64,000 nt of DNA, from positions 1,032,099 through 1,096,098 of the forward strand of contig JAKMXF010000354.1 in NCBI GenBank assembly GCA_024704765.1. The letters run 5' to 3'. A program made the translations under genes and the position numbers. Positions 24,501 to 34,900 of this stretch are shown here, piece by piece. The notes under the pieces were generated by a model, which ran no database searches, was not told the DNA's origin, and saw only the letters and a list, made by a program, of their open reading frames with translations. Position 1 is the first letter of the stretch. Every line of letters starts with the position of its first letter. The DNA comes from Oopsacas minuta. Taxonomy: Eukaryota > Porifera > Hexactinellida > Lyssacinosida > Leucopsacidae.

Positions 24501-27500
24501 CTGCTTCTGTGTGGTCATTACGTAGTGTTCGTCTTAGAGCCCGATTTCTCTCGTCTGTTGCCCCCCGGCTCAACAGGAACCTGAGGAATAGGACAAGGGT
24601 GTTTATGAGATAGATAGGTGTGAAAATTATACATAATTTGTTCAAAGCAAAATTGTTAGAAATATTAACAAGATTTGCATATACAAATACAAATACAAAT
24701 ACAAATACAAATACAGGTACTCATTGATCTGAGGGTCTTTAATCTAATTAACGAGGTATCAATCGAAGGAAATATATTTGGATTATCTCTAGAGAGGTGA
24801 TAGTTCCATTTATGGTTCCAGATACACAAATATTAGTGACACAATCAAGCCAATAAGTCACTAGCTAATAGTTAATTGATATTCCAGAAAAAAGGGGAGT
24901 GTGAAATGGACAACAGTCCAATTTTCCGGAGGGAGGTACATTCCTTTTCCATTGGAACATGAGCACCATCCTCGCGCCTGGATCAGGGGACCGCTTAACA
25001 CCACGGTAATTCAAAAACAGTACTTACTTTCTCTTAAACTTTTTGAACATTATATCACAAAAAGAAATTTTTGAACTTTCTAATTAATCTTAAATCTGTT
25101 TTTATAGAATTGACTTTACTGTCCGTGTATGCAGATTTCCTTAATTAGATTATACGAACACTTTTCTAAACAAACAAATATCAAATTGCAAACTGGAAAA
25201 GATAGAAATCTATAATCACTACAGGTTAATTAGATTAGTAAGTAATTGTTATTAAGATGGCCCAAAAAGACAAATATCAACGAGGTAACTATGGAAACTG
25301 GGACATAAGGGTGTAGTCACATACCAACGGGGTAACCAAGGAAACAGGACATAAGGGTGTAGTCACACACCAACGAATTCTAATTGAATTAACTAACTTA
25401 ACGAGTTCCAAATCATTAGAATGAGCTGCAGCTACCAGTAGAGTATAGTCTACATCTATCTCTTTGTTAAGGTCAGGGCGGATGATGGCGTTCAGGTGAG
25501 CTCCTGCCGCCAATAGCTCGTCACACACGGAGTAGTGGTGCTTACGAGCTGCGAGGTGGAAGGGGGTATACCCAGACCGCGACACACTGTCTATTCCAGC
25601 TATCGACCTACGTCCGGTCGAGGAGGTTAGATTGTCAGATCTCTTGGGTCCTTGGGGGTGAGGCTGCTCGAGGGTTAGACTGGGGAGACGGGACTTATAA
25701 CTGAGCTCCCCTGAGGTAGTATCGACCCCTCTTACCGTCCCTTTCTCAAGAAACATCAAAAGCAGACGTACAACCTAACAGAAGATAATAAATAATAAAT
25801 TAAAATAGAGCGAATTCTTAGTCCCATACAAATGGGGTAACATTTCTCGCCCTCCATGGTACCCTTTGTACTGTGTTTATAATTAAATTAACACCTCAAG
25901 GTTCCCTGATTCAGCTGCATCATGTAAAGAACTCCTTCTCTGTCTCTTGTCAACATTAATCGGGTTTAAATACTTCTCAATTGATGAAGGAGCCTTTGTG
26001 TGAAGTTCCCCTGGTACCGTCACGGTGTCCAAGAGGTCCCTCTGTCCTCCTGACTCGATAGGAGAGGAGCAACATAGGAGATAGTGTACGATATCGAGAT
26101 ATCCAAACTTACACGCATCGTGTAGTGGGGTTCTACCATCAGCATCGAAATAAGCAACATAGCTAGCAATAAATACAAATAGCGTAAATGTAAAGTTAGG
26201 AAAAGGTGACGAAATGTTCTATCAGGGATTTTGTAGAAGCTTGGCTGACACCAAAAAGTGCAAGTTCAGTAGCCATGAAGGACACAAATGCCACACCGAC
26301 CGTGAGACCCAAATTAATACAGGGCCAATATGTTACCGTCCCAAAAGTGTTACCCCAGGAGAGTCCCTGCAAGAAGAGTGAAATCGCATGAAAATACATC
26401 GGAAATTTCTGACGTATATTGAGGAATCGGAAGCAAGTACAAACTTGAAATTTGGTATGAGGATAGAATATGATATATCGAGGTGTCAATTCAAATATCT
26501 AGGAGAAATATCAAATTCTCTCTGAGATAGGTGACAAAATGTCTTGACCTATCAGATTTGAGTGCTTAGACAGTAAATATAGCTTTAATGTACAAGCTAG
26601 GAGACGTCACTTAATTGGGATACATTTTAGAGTGTTAGTTCCATATGAAACTACATATTAACACCTATTATCAGCCACAAACCTTGGTTGTTTTCCCATG
26701 AGTAACTTCACAATTGGAGTGTACCCTTTCTGACAAGCAATATGAAGAGGAGTGAGAGTCTTAGAAGCGGCCTGTCCCTCTGGTATATCTAAATTTCCTC
26801 CTACTTTTGATAAGATGTATTCTACTATTGGTAAGGCACCAATACTTGAGGCTAGATAGAGGAGAGTTTGTCCTGTATCTGGACAGCGCTTGTTGAGGCA
26901 TTTTGGATCCTAAAATATGTAAATAATTAAGTAAAACCATCCAGAGTAACTGTTACCGATTAATCATATTTGGACCCCATTAACTGGATCTTTTAAGCGG
27001 GGCCAATGGGAACATGAACTTACCTTTCTTAAGACATCAATAAAATGACCGAGGTCCTCTTTTAATATGGCATCCCTGAGGTTTTCATAATTCTTTCGGT
27101 GTTCCTCCTCCAGCTCTCTATTTCTGTATTTAAGTGACTCTTCTCTTAGGAAGTGAACCATCTCAGGGAGGTCATTTTCTATCGCTAGAGTTTCCGGCGT
27201 CTCTCCTAGATTAAATTATCAAAAGTGTGAAAATATTAATTGTAGGGAAGTTCTCAATTGTCCTAACTGGGACAATTGAGGAACCAAAGGGGACCAAGGC
27301 TTGTCCAATGGGTCCAGACACCAGGTGTTAAGATTATATATATATAAGACAATATAGAATATTAATTCCTTCCAATTAAATATTAATAAGGCTTTAAACT
27401 GACAGCTGATTGGTTAAGATCAATAGATATTATTCAGAAGCAGTGATGCGACACAAATGACACAATTCAAAGGTGTTATAGCATAAAGAATCATGCCACA

Positions 27501-28753
27501 ATCAAAAGGATACTATAATACAATTCAGAATTAAATATAGTTAGTATCAACCTTGCAGCCGAAAAGTTCAGTATTCCGTTGAGCAACTATTCATGAACGC
27601 TGATTTTCGGTTCGATCGGTTTCAACCTTGGTTAGTTTCTAAAGCGGTAAATATGGTTTCTGATAGAAATGCCAATAGTGTCACTCTAGTTTAATATGAA
27701 CACAGATATGATCGGTTCCCAACCCTCGGCACGTGGACCCCTTGCGGTCCACAGGCTACAGCAGTGGGACCACAGGATATCAAAATTTTATTACAGTCTA
27801 TGAGACGGGGTCCACAGTACCCCGGGCTATACAAATCATGTTACTTCCCCTGTCCTCACCTCTGACAGTAACCCTGAAGGGATTAGCCCCTACAGAAATT
27901 AGTAGTCGTACCATCTCCAGCTGCTTCATTCTAATCTCCTTGTGTCTCTTCTTATTACGGAGAGGACGGTAATTAGAGTCACCGGATGAGGGACTATACG
28001 CAGCAAAGTGTAGAGCTGTCATCCTGTCCTTGTTCTCAACATCAACATCAGCTCCATGGTCTATCGGATAATTTAATTAGAATGAATAATCAGTGTCAGT
28101 TCTTAATTAAATTATAACTATGTGAATAGATGAACCGGCCTCTTGGCTAGGACCCTAGGCCACTATGTTACCCCTCACACCCTCAAGAAATGGATTAGGT
28201 ACATGTAACCTATTAGTCCATGATAATTCTATTAATAGAATAAGAGCCTAATAAATAAGGCAGGAATCTAATTGGTTAATCTGCAATAAACTTCTGTTAA
28301 GGAATAAACCCTGAATATTTATTGGTTAATAAATCACTAATATATCAAACAGACAACTCCTGTTATATCGAAGCTAAAGGGGGGTGATAATTACTTGGAT
28401 ATGGCCGATGGAAAATATGTTACTTTGAAGGTTTGGGACCATATTTATACAATTTAAGACTTCCGATATAAGCGGGTATTTCTATATATCCGTGTCATAC
28501 GGAGCTGACTTCCATAAGTAAATAAAACAACAAATAGCTTACCTATTAATAACCTAGCACAGTCAACATTAATATTGAGCGCTGCTGTGTGTAGAGCAGT
28601 CCTACTAGTTTCATTTTTATGGTTAATAGCCTCAAGGGAAGAGGTATGGAGTAGTCGTCTTAAGGTATCGATATCGTTATGCCATACAGCTGCCCAGATC
28701 CCTTTAGCCATCTCTAACGATTCTTCATCTATTTTACTCGCGTTATCAGACAT
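15581..28753 (-). CDS. LRRK: LRRK-type ROCO kinase (ankyrin-LRR-ROC-COR-kinase-WD40)
   Basis: Twenty exons: 28753-28543, 28060-27860, 27205-27024, 26909-26683, 26162-25895, 25774-25398, 24580-24139, 23870-23640, 23394-22670, 22423-22233, 22155-21734, 21599-21191, 21117-20552, 20429-20123, 19814-18418, 18232-17895, 17699-17372, 17220-16915, 16754-16386, 16234-15581; total 8151 nt, 2716 residues. N-terminal ankyrin repeats (exons 1-7) precede leucine-rich repeats (7-11), a ROC GTPase (P-loop GLQRQGKTTLL, switch WDFAGQEEYY), COR, a kinase (GGFGDIFSGK, AIK, catalytic YYDLKSPN, APE) and a C-terminal beta-propeller (VWCGC, ELEGHDRTVYSLTR). The activation-loop start is DMG, whereas LRRK1/2 have DYG. 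LRRKs phosphorylate Rab GTPases and are gated by their ROC domain. Whether it is orthologous to LRRK1 or LRRK2 cannot be judged here; GISR after DMG recalls LRRK1. Confidence 0.93.
17312..17347. repeat. Repeat family A core, copy 1
   Basis: GACCTCTGAACATGCC followed by GAGGGTGAGGTTATT, in LRRK intron 17. The same core is at 29371, 37159 and 49774, always in the same orientation and, in three of the four, followed by an AGGTG word. Confidence 0.75.
19900..20060. repeat. Repeat family B copy (LRRK intron 14)
   Basis: Contains TTTGTCACCTATCTCATAG and downstream TACCAAATGG, matching the antisense of the copy around 26440-26590. About 150 bp long; lies wholly inside an intron. Confidence 0.6.
22485..22530. 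repeat. Repeat family B, partial copy
   Basis: GACCTATCAGATGTTAGGG followed by TTTACCCA in LRRK intron 9; shares this end with copies at 23550 and 26548. Confidence 0.6.
23445..23575. repeat. Repeat family B copy (LRRK intron 8)
   Basis: Runs from CTGAAATTTGGTGACA to CCACCTATCAGATTTGAGGG. Same layout as the copies at 26440 and, inverted, 56290. Confidence 0.65.
24681..24715. repeat. (ATACAA)n microsatellite
   Basis: Nearly six units of ATACAA in LRRK intron 6. Confidence 0.9.
26440..26590. repeat. Repeat family B copy (LRRK intron 4)
   Basis: Begins near ACTTGAAATTTGGTATGAGG, contains CTCTGAGATAGGTGACAAAA and ends in CTATCAGATTTGAGTGC. One of the fullest copies. Confidence 0.7.
27712..27840. 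repeat. Repeat family C (hAT-like MITE), LRRK intron 2
   Basis: Starts GGTTCCCAACCCTCGG, then CACGTGGACCCC, then CCACAGGATATCAAAAT and ATTACAGTCTATGAGACGG. It abuts the donor of LRRK exon 2. Matches the copy at 61879-62010. Confidence 0.65.
28362..28472. mobile_element. Short inverted-repeat element (family E MITE)
   Basis: Ends read TTATATCGAAG on the left and CTTCCGATATAA on the right, a near-perfect inverted repeat. The interior TTACTTTGAAGGTTTGGGAC recurs near 30185 and 53395. It lies in LRRK intron 1. Confidence 0.6.
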
Positions 28754-29370
28754 TCCTGCATCTAACTGTCTAGGAAATATATCCAAACTAACTAACACAC
28801 AAATTGTAAAAATAATATGGATATAAAGTGGCTAATGGAGTGGTTTGTGCCACTTAGCGCCACATAAATGTGTGATACAATATCGAAGAATTTCTCGTTC
28901 GTTTGAGAATAGACTTCTTATCAAAAATGAAAGAATATCGATTCTAAGACTTAAATATGTTCAATCACCGTTTTTATATGAGCTCTTATTGAATGGCCGC
29001 TCTCTATGAAAGTATTCACTCAATTTTAAGGGTATTCATAAGCAGACCCTAGAGGGGGTGCTAGGAGAGCCATTTGCCTCGGGACTCACGCTCCAAGGGG
29101 CTCTAAAATTGGGTAATGTGTACTCATTTTCGGGAAGATAGGAAATTAGCCAGGGGCTCTCCGATCCAGTCAGAGGCCCTGTCCATAGGATAAATAATCG
29201 GAGAATTAAATTTTCATATTTAAGGAATTTCCATGAGTTTAAAGTCACAATATTTATAGAAGTGTGAAAACTATAAAACGAGCCACAAACAATGAGAAGT
29301 GGAACAAATTCAAAGAGACATAATTTGTGTCCTCACCTTCCCAGTTCAGAGGGGATTTGATAAGGATTCG

Positions 29371-29407
29371 CCCTCTGAACACGCCTCGGGGTGAGGTTAT
29401 TGAAAGG
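29371..29407. repeat. Repeat family A core, copy 2
   Basis: CCCTCTGAACACGCCTCGGG followed by GTGAGGTTATTGAAAGGTG; same orientation as the other three copies. Confidence 0.75.
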
Positions 29408-29800
29408 TGTCAAATACCTATCCTCATCGGGACAGGGGAGCTGGGGACAATCCTCAAAGCCTGAATCACTTTTAAGTAATTATAGAAGATAAATGAGCCT
29501 ATAAACTAAACAATAGTGGCAGCTAGATAAGTGCAACTTTGTGGCTTTTAATCAAAGAAAATATATTTGCTGTTAATGAACTGTAAAGCCGTTTATAACT
29601 TTATGCTTTTTGTTGTTGTTGTTGACATATAAATTGATATGTAAACACCTTTACCTCATCGATAATTAAGAATAAGTGCTAATTGTCCAATTTTGGTGAT
29701 AAGACCCATGTGACAGGAGCGTGAGCCAGGTACCTGTTCTCCTGTATGTCTGGGCTCTGTCACGCAAAACAGTTAAGAAATAGCAAATGAATATGTGAAG

Positions 29801-30082
29801 TAGAGATACACCGGATGTGAAAATTTCCCATCGGGCCGGATACTTTTGTTAAGTATTTGGGTACTCCACCTAGCTCAGGGTATAGTGAAAGATTATTTAG
29901 TAGTGCTGGAATTGTATTTGAAGAAAGGCGCCACAGAGTGTTACCTGAAAAAGGAGAGCATCTCCTCTTTATTCACAAAAATGTAGGATTATTAGTGTCT
30001 CTTTAGGTTTGTTATAGCACAGAATATCTAACACTAGACATATGAGTTACCGGATAGATACCGGATATCCGGTGCATCTCTA
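29801..30082 (+). mobile_element. Internally deleted hAT transposon with terminal inverted repeats and target duplication
   Basis: Left end TAGAGATACACCGGAT and right end ATCCGGTGCATCTCTA are inverted repeats of the TAGAGATGCACCGG type seen in hAT elements. Flanks are ATGTGAAG (29793-29800) and GTGTGAAG (30083-30090), an 8-bp target duplication with one mismatch, as expected for hAT. The interior still encodes the C-terminal dimerisation segment of the transposase (29884-30006). Confidence 0.85.
29884..30006 (+). pseudogene. hAT transposase C-terminal fragment
   Basis: Forty codons and a stop: begins SERLFSSAGIVFEERR and continues through LPEKGEHLLFIHKN. This matches the hATC dimerisation motif (SERLFS.AG...RR..L.PE....LLF...N). 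The rest of the transposase is missing, so it is a relic. Confidence 0.85.
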
Positions 30083-30392
30083 GTGTGAAGTATATTTATG
30101 TTTTGTTCACTTATTGAAAACAAATGTAGAAGAACAAGGGAACAATATCTCTTTTGGAATGAATATACCGCGCCTGAATGCTGCTTTGACGGTTTGGGCC
30201 ATATTTGTACAATTCACACTTCGATAGAAGCGGGTATTTCTATATATCAGGAGTTGACTTGTTTAGAATGTTTTGCTAAGAAACTGAGGACACATAACAC
30301 CTACCGACCTCCTCTCCTGTATCTGTATTGTCAGGCCATGCGGTTTTGTAAATATCAGAGAAATGGAGACAGTTGACAAATACGCATTCACG

Positions 30393-30550
30393 TACAGTAG
30401 AACTCGGATAAGACGAACCCCCTCGGGAAACAGAAATTAGTATGTCTTAACCGAGTGTACGTCTTATCCGAATATGTTTGCATTCCAAATAGTGATAACT
30501 GATATTTTGGGATATAAGAAATAGTACGTCTTAAGCCGAGTTCTACTGTA
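30393..30550. mobile_element. Pogo/Tigger-like MITE
   Basis: Flanked by TA and bounded by inverted ends CAGTAGAACTCGG and CCGAGTTCTACTG, with TAAGACG and CGTCTTA just inside. TA target and CAGTAG ends are typical of pogo-type mariner elements. The interior has no coding capacity. Confidence 0.8.
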
Positions 30551-30639
30551 TATGAATTTTTTGACACCTAAGGACAATTTATCCTCAAAAATTCTGTAAT
30601 TATTTCGTATTTTTGCGGTAATCTAATTATGAAAATTAC

Positions 30640-31734
30640 TCAAATATTTGTGTTTAATAATTCGTCAGTAAAAAATTTTATTTTATTGTTTAGAATTCTT
30701 ATTTGGACGGGGTAGGGTTCAAACTCGTCCCCGTCAATATGGAACCAATAATCCGAGTCTCTGATTGGTTGAATCTTCAATTCATTGATAGGTGTTGATA
30801 ATTTATATTCTAGGAAATCAGCTGGTGTTTTGTAAGACATCTGTTTGGCGCCAAACTTAGCAAATTCGAGTTTGGATTCGATTTTTTCCCAAATTCTGAA
30901 ACTTAATTTTCCGTTTTTAGCGGAAACAGCTAAACCAGAAATTTCTAAATTTTGTTGTTTGTCATTTTTATCAATTCCAATTTCCTCATTCGTTGATGAC
31001 TTGAATGCGTGACGTAGGTACCCAAATAACCCCCTCAGAGGGCCAAGGAGTCCGTACCGATTAGCTACCAGTGTCCCTTCGACGAGGGGCCCCCAGAGAA
31101 CGTCTGTCATAGCATAGACAGTTTTTCCTTCCTCCGTAATCAGCTCCATAACATCGACTGGCTTAGATCGACCTTCTAGACAGACAAGGACCGATTTAGC
31201 GATCCTCTCAGCTCTCGATTGGTACTCATTGGACATTATTTTACCCCTGAGGCCGTTACGATACCCAAGGGGAATGAACCCTAATGTTACTTTGTCCCAC
31301 TCCTTCAAATGATCATTTCGTCTCAACAGAGCTGTCACTACGTTAAGAAGTGTACCACTTCCTCCTGCCACTATTATACTCCCAGTATTCGGCGGGAGAT
31401 AGTTCACCATTTCTCTCAGGTGTTGTTCCGATTCAAGTTCCAATATAGTCACATCTGCGCCGGACAAATACAAAATCGGCGCCGCGTACCGATTGAAATG
31501 TTTCCTAGCTTTACCTCGATTGGCAGAGGGATTGAATAACACGTACACTTTTTCAAGTGGCTCTGCCACTTCGTGTCTTTGAGCTTGGAATCTACTCGCC
31601 TGGCGACACAATTGTGACATAATCATTGTGTCACAATATCGGTTGTAACCGAAATACGAACCAATAGAAGTGACAGAAGATAGGAACAAGTACTTGCCCC
31701 AGTTTCTCCGAAAGTGTGAAATGACACGTGACAT
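30640..31734 (-). CDS. AGK: Acylglycerol kinase, mitochondrial, with altered kinase signature
   Basis: 364 residues in one exon from ATG at 31734 (MSRVISHF); the frame continues 9 codons upstream without another ATG. AGK phosphorylates mono- and diacylglycerol in mitochondria and, independently of kinase activity, is a subunit of the TIM22 import complex in vertebrates. Family stretches are clear: VLFNPSANRGKARKHF, AAPILYLSGADVTILE, LGFIPLG, YGLLGPLRG and a C-terminal FHIDGDEFEPYPVQ. The nucleotide-binding signature GGDGT reads GGSGT (near residue 122; AGT codon), so the catalytic aspartate position is serine. This may be a kinase-inactive AGK or a divergent one. It ends 1.9 kb past LRRK and lies 179 bp downstream of the integrin gene on the same strand. 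Confidence 0.9.
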   Translation of the reverse strand: MSRVISHFRRNWGKYLFLSSVTSIGSYFGYNRYCDTMIMSQLCRQASRFQAQRHEVAEPLEKVYVLFNPSANRGKARKHFNRYAAPILYLSGADVTILELESEQHLREMVNYLPPNTGSIIVAGGSGTLLNVVTALLRRNDHLKEWDKVTLGFIPLGYRNGLRGKIMSNEYQSRAERIAKSVLVCLEGRSKPVDVMELITEEGKTVYAMTDVLWGPLVEGTLVANRYGLLGPLRGLFGYLRHAFKSSTNEEIGIDKNDKQQNLEISGLAVSAKNGKLSFRIWEKIESKLEFAKFGAKQMSYKTPADFLEYKLSTPINELKIQPIRDSDYWFHIDGDEFEPYPVQIRILNNKIKFFTDELLNTNI

Positions 31735-31913
31735 CAAGAAATAGCAGCTAACCGACACCAAGACACTTTAAGTGTATATTTTATTTATCTGCCCCCACAG
31801 ATACATATTTTGACACCTAAAATTCACAATTATAATCTCACAATTCTATAAATAGTAACATATTTATAGCTTAATCAAATTAATACAAATGAAAAACACA
31901 ATTTTTTCAAAAA

Positions 31914-34900
31914 CTAAAGATGGACAAGTCTCTTTTGATAAATTGGGTTCTTGACCTCCTGTTGGTCAGTTTTTTGTGCGGGCTTTCTCTGATATGCTGG
32001 ATTGTGTATTTCTTGGTCAGGGGACACAAATATGGGACTAACACCCATCTGAAAGGTAGTCATTCTTGCCTCCTTATCGAATTTTTTAAACTGACGATGT
32101 TCCAAATACTTAGCGAACATTCGAATTAAAATAAGGAGAGCTACACCAATCAAAACTGTAATTCCTATAGCGCCGATTAAGTAATACCACCATTGAACCA
32201 CTTCAGGACACAATCTTAAGTTAGGAACTAATAATATCCCTGGTTCCATTCCCGTTAGGTTAGAGAGGATTAACACATCCCAAGTACATTCCGACACAAT
32301 AAAGGAGCACAATCTGTTTGCGGCATTAGCTCTGAGGAGAGGAAATGTGGTGTTAAATAACGGGGTGGTAGATAGTGTCGGTGGCTCATATGTGGCACGA
32401 CAATCATCATCACTACCACATGCTATATCCATACATATTCCACACTGGCCGTTCCTTAACAACAGACATTCCACACACGCTTTGAGGTTGCTACAAGCGG
32501 ACTGACACCCGGTGCATACTTCACAAAATGGGCCCTCATATAGAGGAGACTCTAGACTCTGTCCGGGCCCCCTGTCGCATATACATGCGCCACAGTGACA
32601 CTGTCCGTTACCAGAACAAACAAGGGCATTAGTGTCGTTATAATCAGCTGTGCATGCCATTCTAGCTGGGACACTATCCTCTCTGGGACATTCACATCTC
32701 GATACGACACTAAAATCTCCGTGTTCATAGTCGTCCTTGCAGTCACAGGTCCCATCGCACAGACATGTACCCCTCTCCGCTCCTCCACAGGGCTCCCCTA
32801 AATAGAAAGGACATCTGTTGTTGTCACACTCACAGAAATCTCCAGAGAACAACTGGACGCCTGTAGGGGACGGAAAGCAGTCACATCTCCCGCAGGAGCA
32901 TGCGCCTTTTCCTGAGCAGACCTCCCCATCTGGACTGGAGGGGTTTATGCACCCTCTGGTCTCACTGCTCTCACATTCACACATCGCTCCTATAGATAAA
33001 TAATAATAAAATCTGATTGGTCTAAACCACACAAAGGTGTTCAAGTATTAACCCCTGTCTCTAGGTAACTTAAATGTACCCATTGCCCCCTGAAGTCCAA
33101 TCCTGAAAGGTGTTAACTATTTTATACATATACATTTAGCCAAAAATGGAACAAATATGTCCCCAATGCAAAATGAGCTCATATCAAAAACCACAAATGA
33201 AACTAATGATAAACGAGTGTGGACACAAAATGTGTGAAAACTGCATGAACACAATATTCACACGTCCAACAGCCCCCTGTCCCGAGTGCGGACAGCCACT
33301 TAAGAAGAGTGACTACCGGGAGAGACAGTTCGACGACATGTACATCGAGCGGGACGTGAATATACGCAAGGAGATCATGAGAGACTTCAATAAGAGGGAG
33401 GAGGATTTTGACACCTTGGAGGAGTATAATGACTATTTGGAGAATGTTGAGGAAATGATTCATAAGCGAGTTAATAACATTAACATATTAGAGATTAGTA
33501 GTGAGATTGAAAAGTGAGTCATGTGGCAGGGTAAGGTGTGATAATTGTGTCATATGAGCACAGTTTCTAATTGGTACCAATTGATAATGGATTTTTTGCT
33601 GATTTTAGATACAAGAAAGATAACAGGGATCAGATATACAGGAACAGACGTAAACAGGAACAAGAGATCAGAGACACACAGGACAAATTTGATAGAGACA
33701 TAACGGACGCTGAGATCAGAAGAGATGAGAGGAGGTTGGAGATGATACGGGAGAAACAGAGGGCCAAGGAGGAGAACGAGAGGAAGCTAGATGAACTAAT
33801 TAGCGGTAACACTTCTTAACTTAATTAAAATACAGTAGATACCGATTATGTGTCCCTCTCCCATTTTTTGGCGCCTTTTATCGAGGGAACAATCCCAAAA
33901 CTTTCCGAATTCGTATTTTATTTAAAAAATAAAACTTTTTTGGTTTTAGCTATATATAGTGGTAGAATATGACAGCTGTATTTCATTTAGAATTGTCCAA
34001 TAGGAAAGAAGCTTTCTCCACAGCAGGAAGAAGAGCCTGTCAATAGGCCTAAAGAAAATGAACCTATCAGCTTCGCTAAGAAAGAAGAGATATCTTACAA
34101 ACTGACACTAAACAAACACCTCAAAGAGGAACCATACGTGTACACCCCTATGCGCCTGCACCTCAACGGCCCAACCCCGCCCCCTATCGAGATAATCGAC
34201 ACCCTGGGGTACAATTTGTACTTCTGTAACAGTATAGAGGGGAACCGTCTCGCTGGGGGCTTCAGTGTCAACGTGGCGTGTCAAAGGGTCCTACAGGAAG
34301 CATTCACTGACCTCTACTATAATATGTAATTACTGTGTCACTGTAAAACTAGATTTGGACCATGGATAATAGGCGAACTCATAATAATAATAATAATAAT
34401 AATATGGACCTATTTTCGGGTATATTTACACATTCCAAATACATACCTTGGTAACTAGGGTCACAACTACACACGGAGCATACTAGTGCTCCTCTGTCCA
34501 TGCAGAAGGAGGAGTTCTCATCCCTCTGGTTCTCACAATCACAGGAACAAATAGGGTCCACTTCTATAGTTACTTGTCCGAACCCTACGAACGCGTATGT
34601 TACTGTCTGTGTTCTCTGGTCAGGAGGGAGTTGGCAAACATGTTCATCTAAGCTGAGTTCTACCTGAATATGCAAATCTTAAGGATAAATATATGGCGCA
34701 TAATCTATCAAACTGTCTCTTAAATCAATAACTCACAGAATATTCAGCGCTAGTATTATAGCTCACATTCCTACAAACCAGATTACTACCAGCTTGAATA
34801 TTCTCACAAGTAGAAAGCGATAATTCAGAACGTATATGAGTACTCCTACTGATTAGTACTGGTATTACTGTAGTACTAGATTCAAAATAAGACTCTGTTA

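Larger units (their letters stand above)
28754..30639. other. Transposon-rich gap between LRRK start and AGK end
   Basis: No host gene found in 1.9 kb. It holds a family A core (29371), a hAT remnant with intact ends (29801-30082), part of a family E element (30165-30260) and a pogo-like MITE (30393-30550). The plus-strand ORF at 30098-30376 spans this repeat material and is not a gene. A TTTCCTAG/A site just upstream of the LRRK ATG could be the acceptor of a 5' UTR intron. Confidence 0.75.

Noticed and set aside
30098-30376. 92-codon plus-strand ORF
   Set aside because: Overlaps interspersed repeat (family E) sequence shared with 28362 and 53338; no protein family resemblance.
31735-31761. 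Upstream extension of AGK to 31761
   Set aside because: No ATG in those codons; the first ATG is at 31734.
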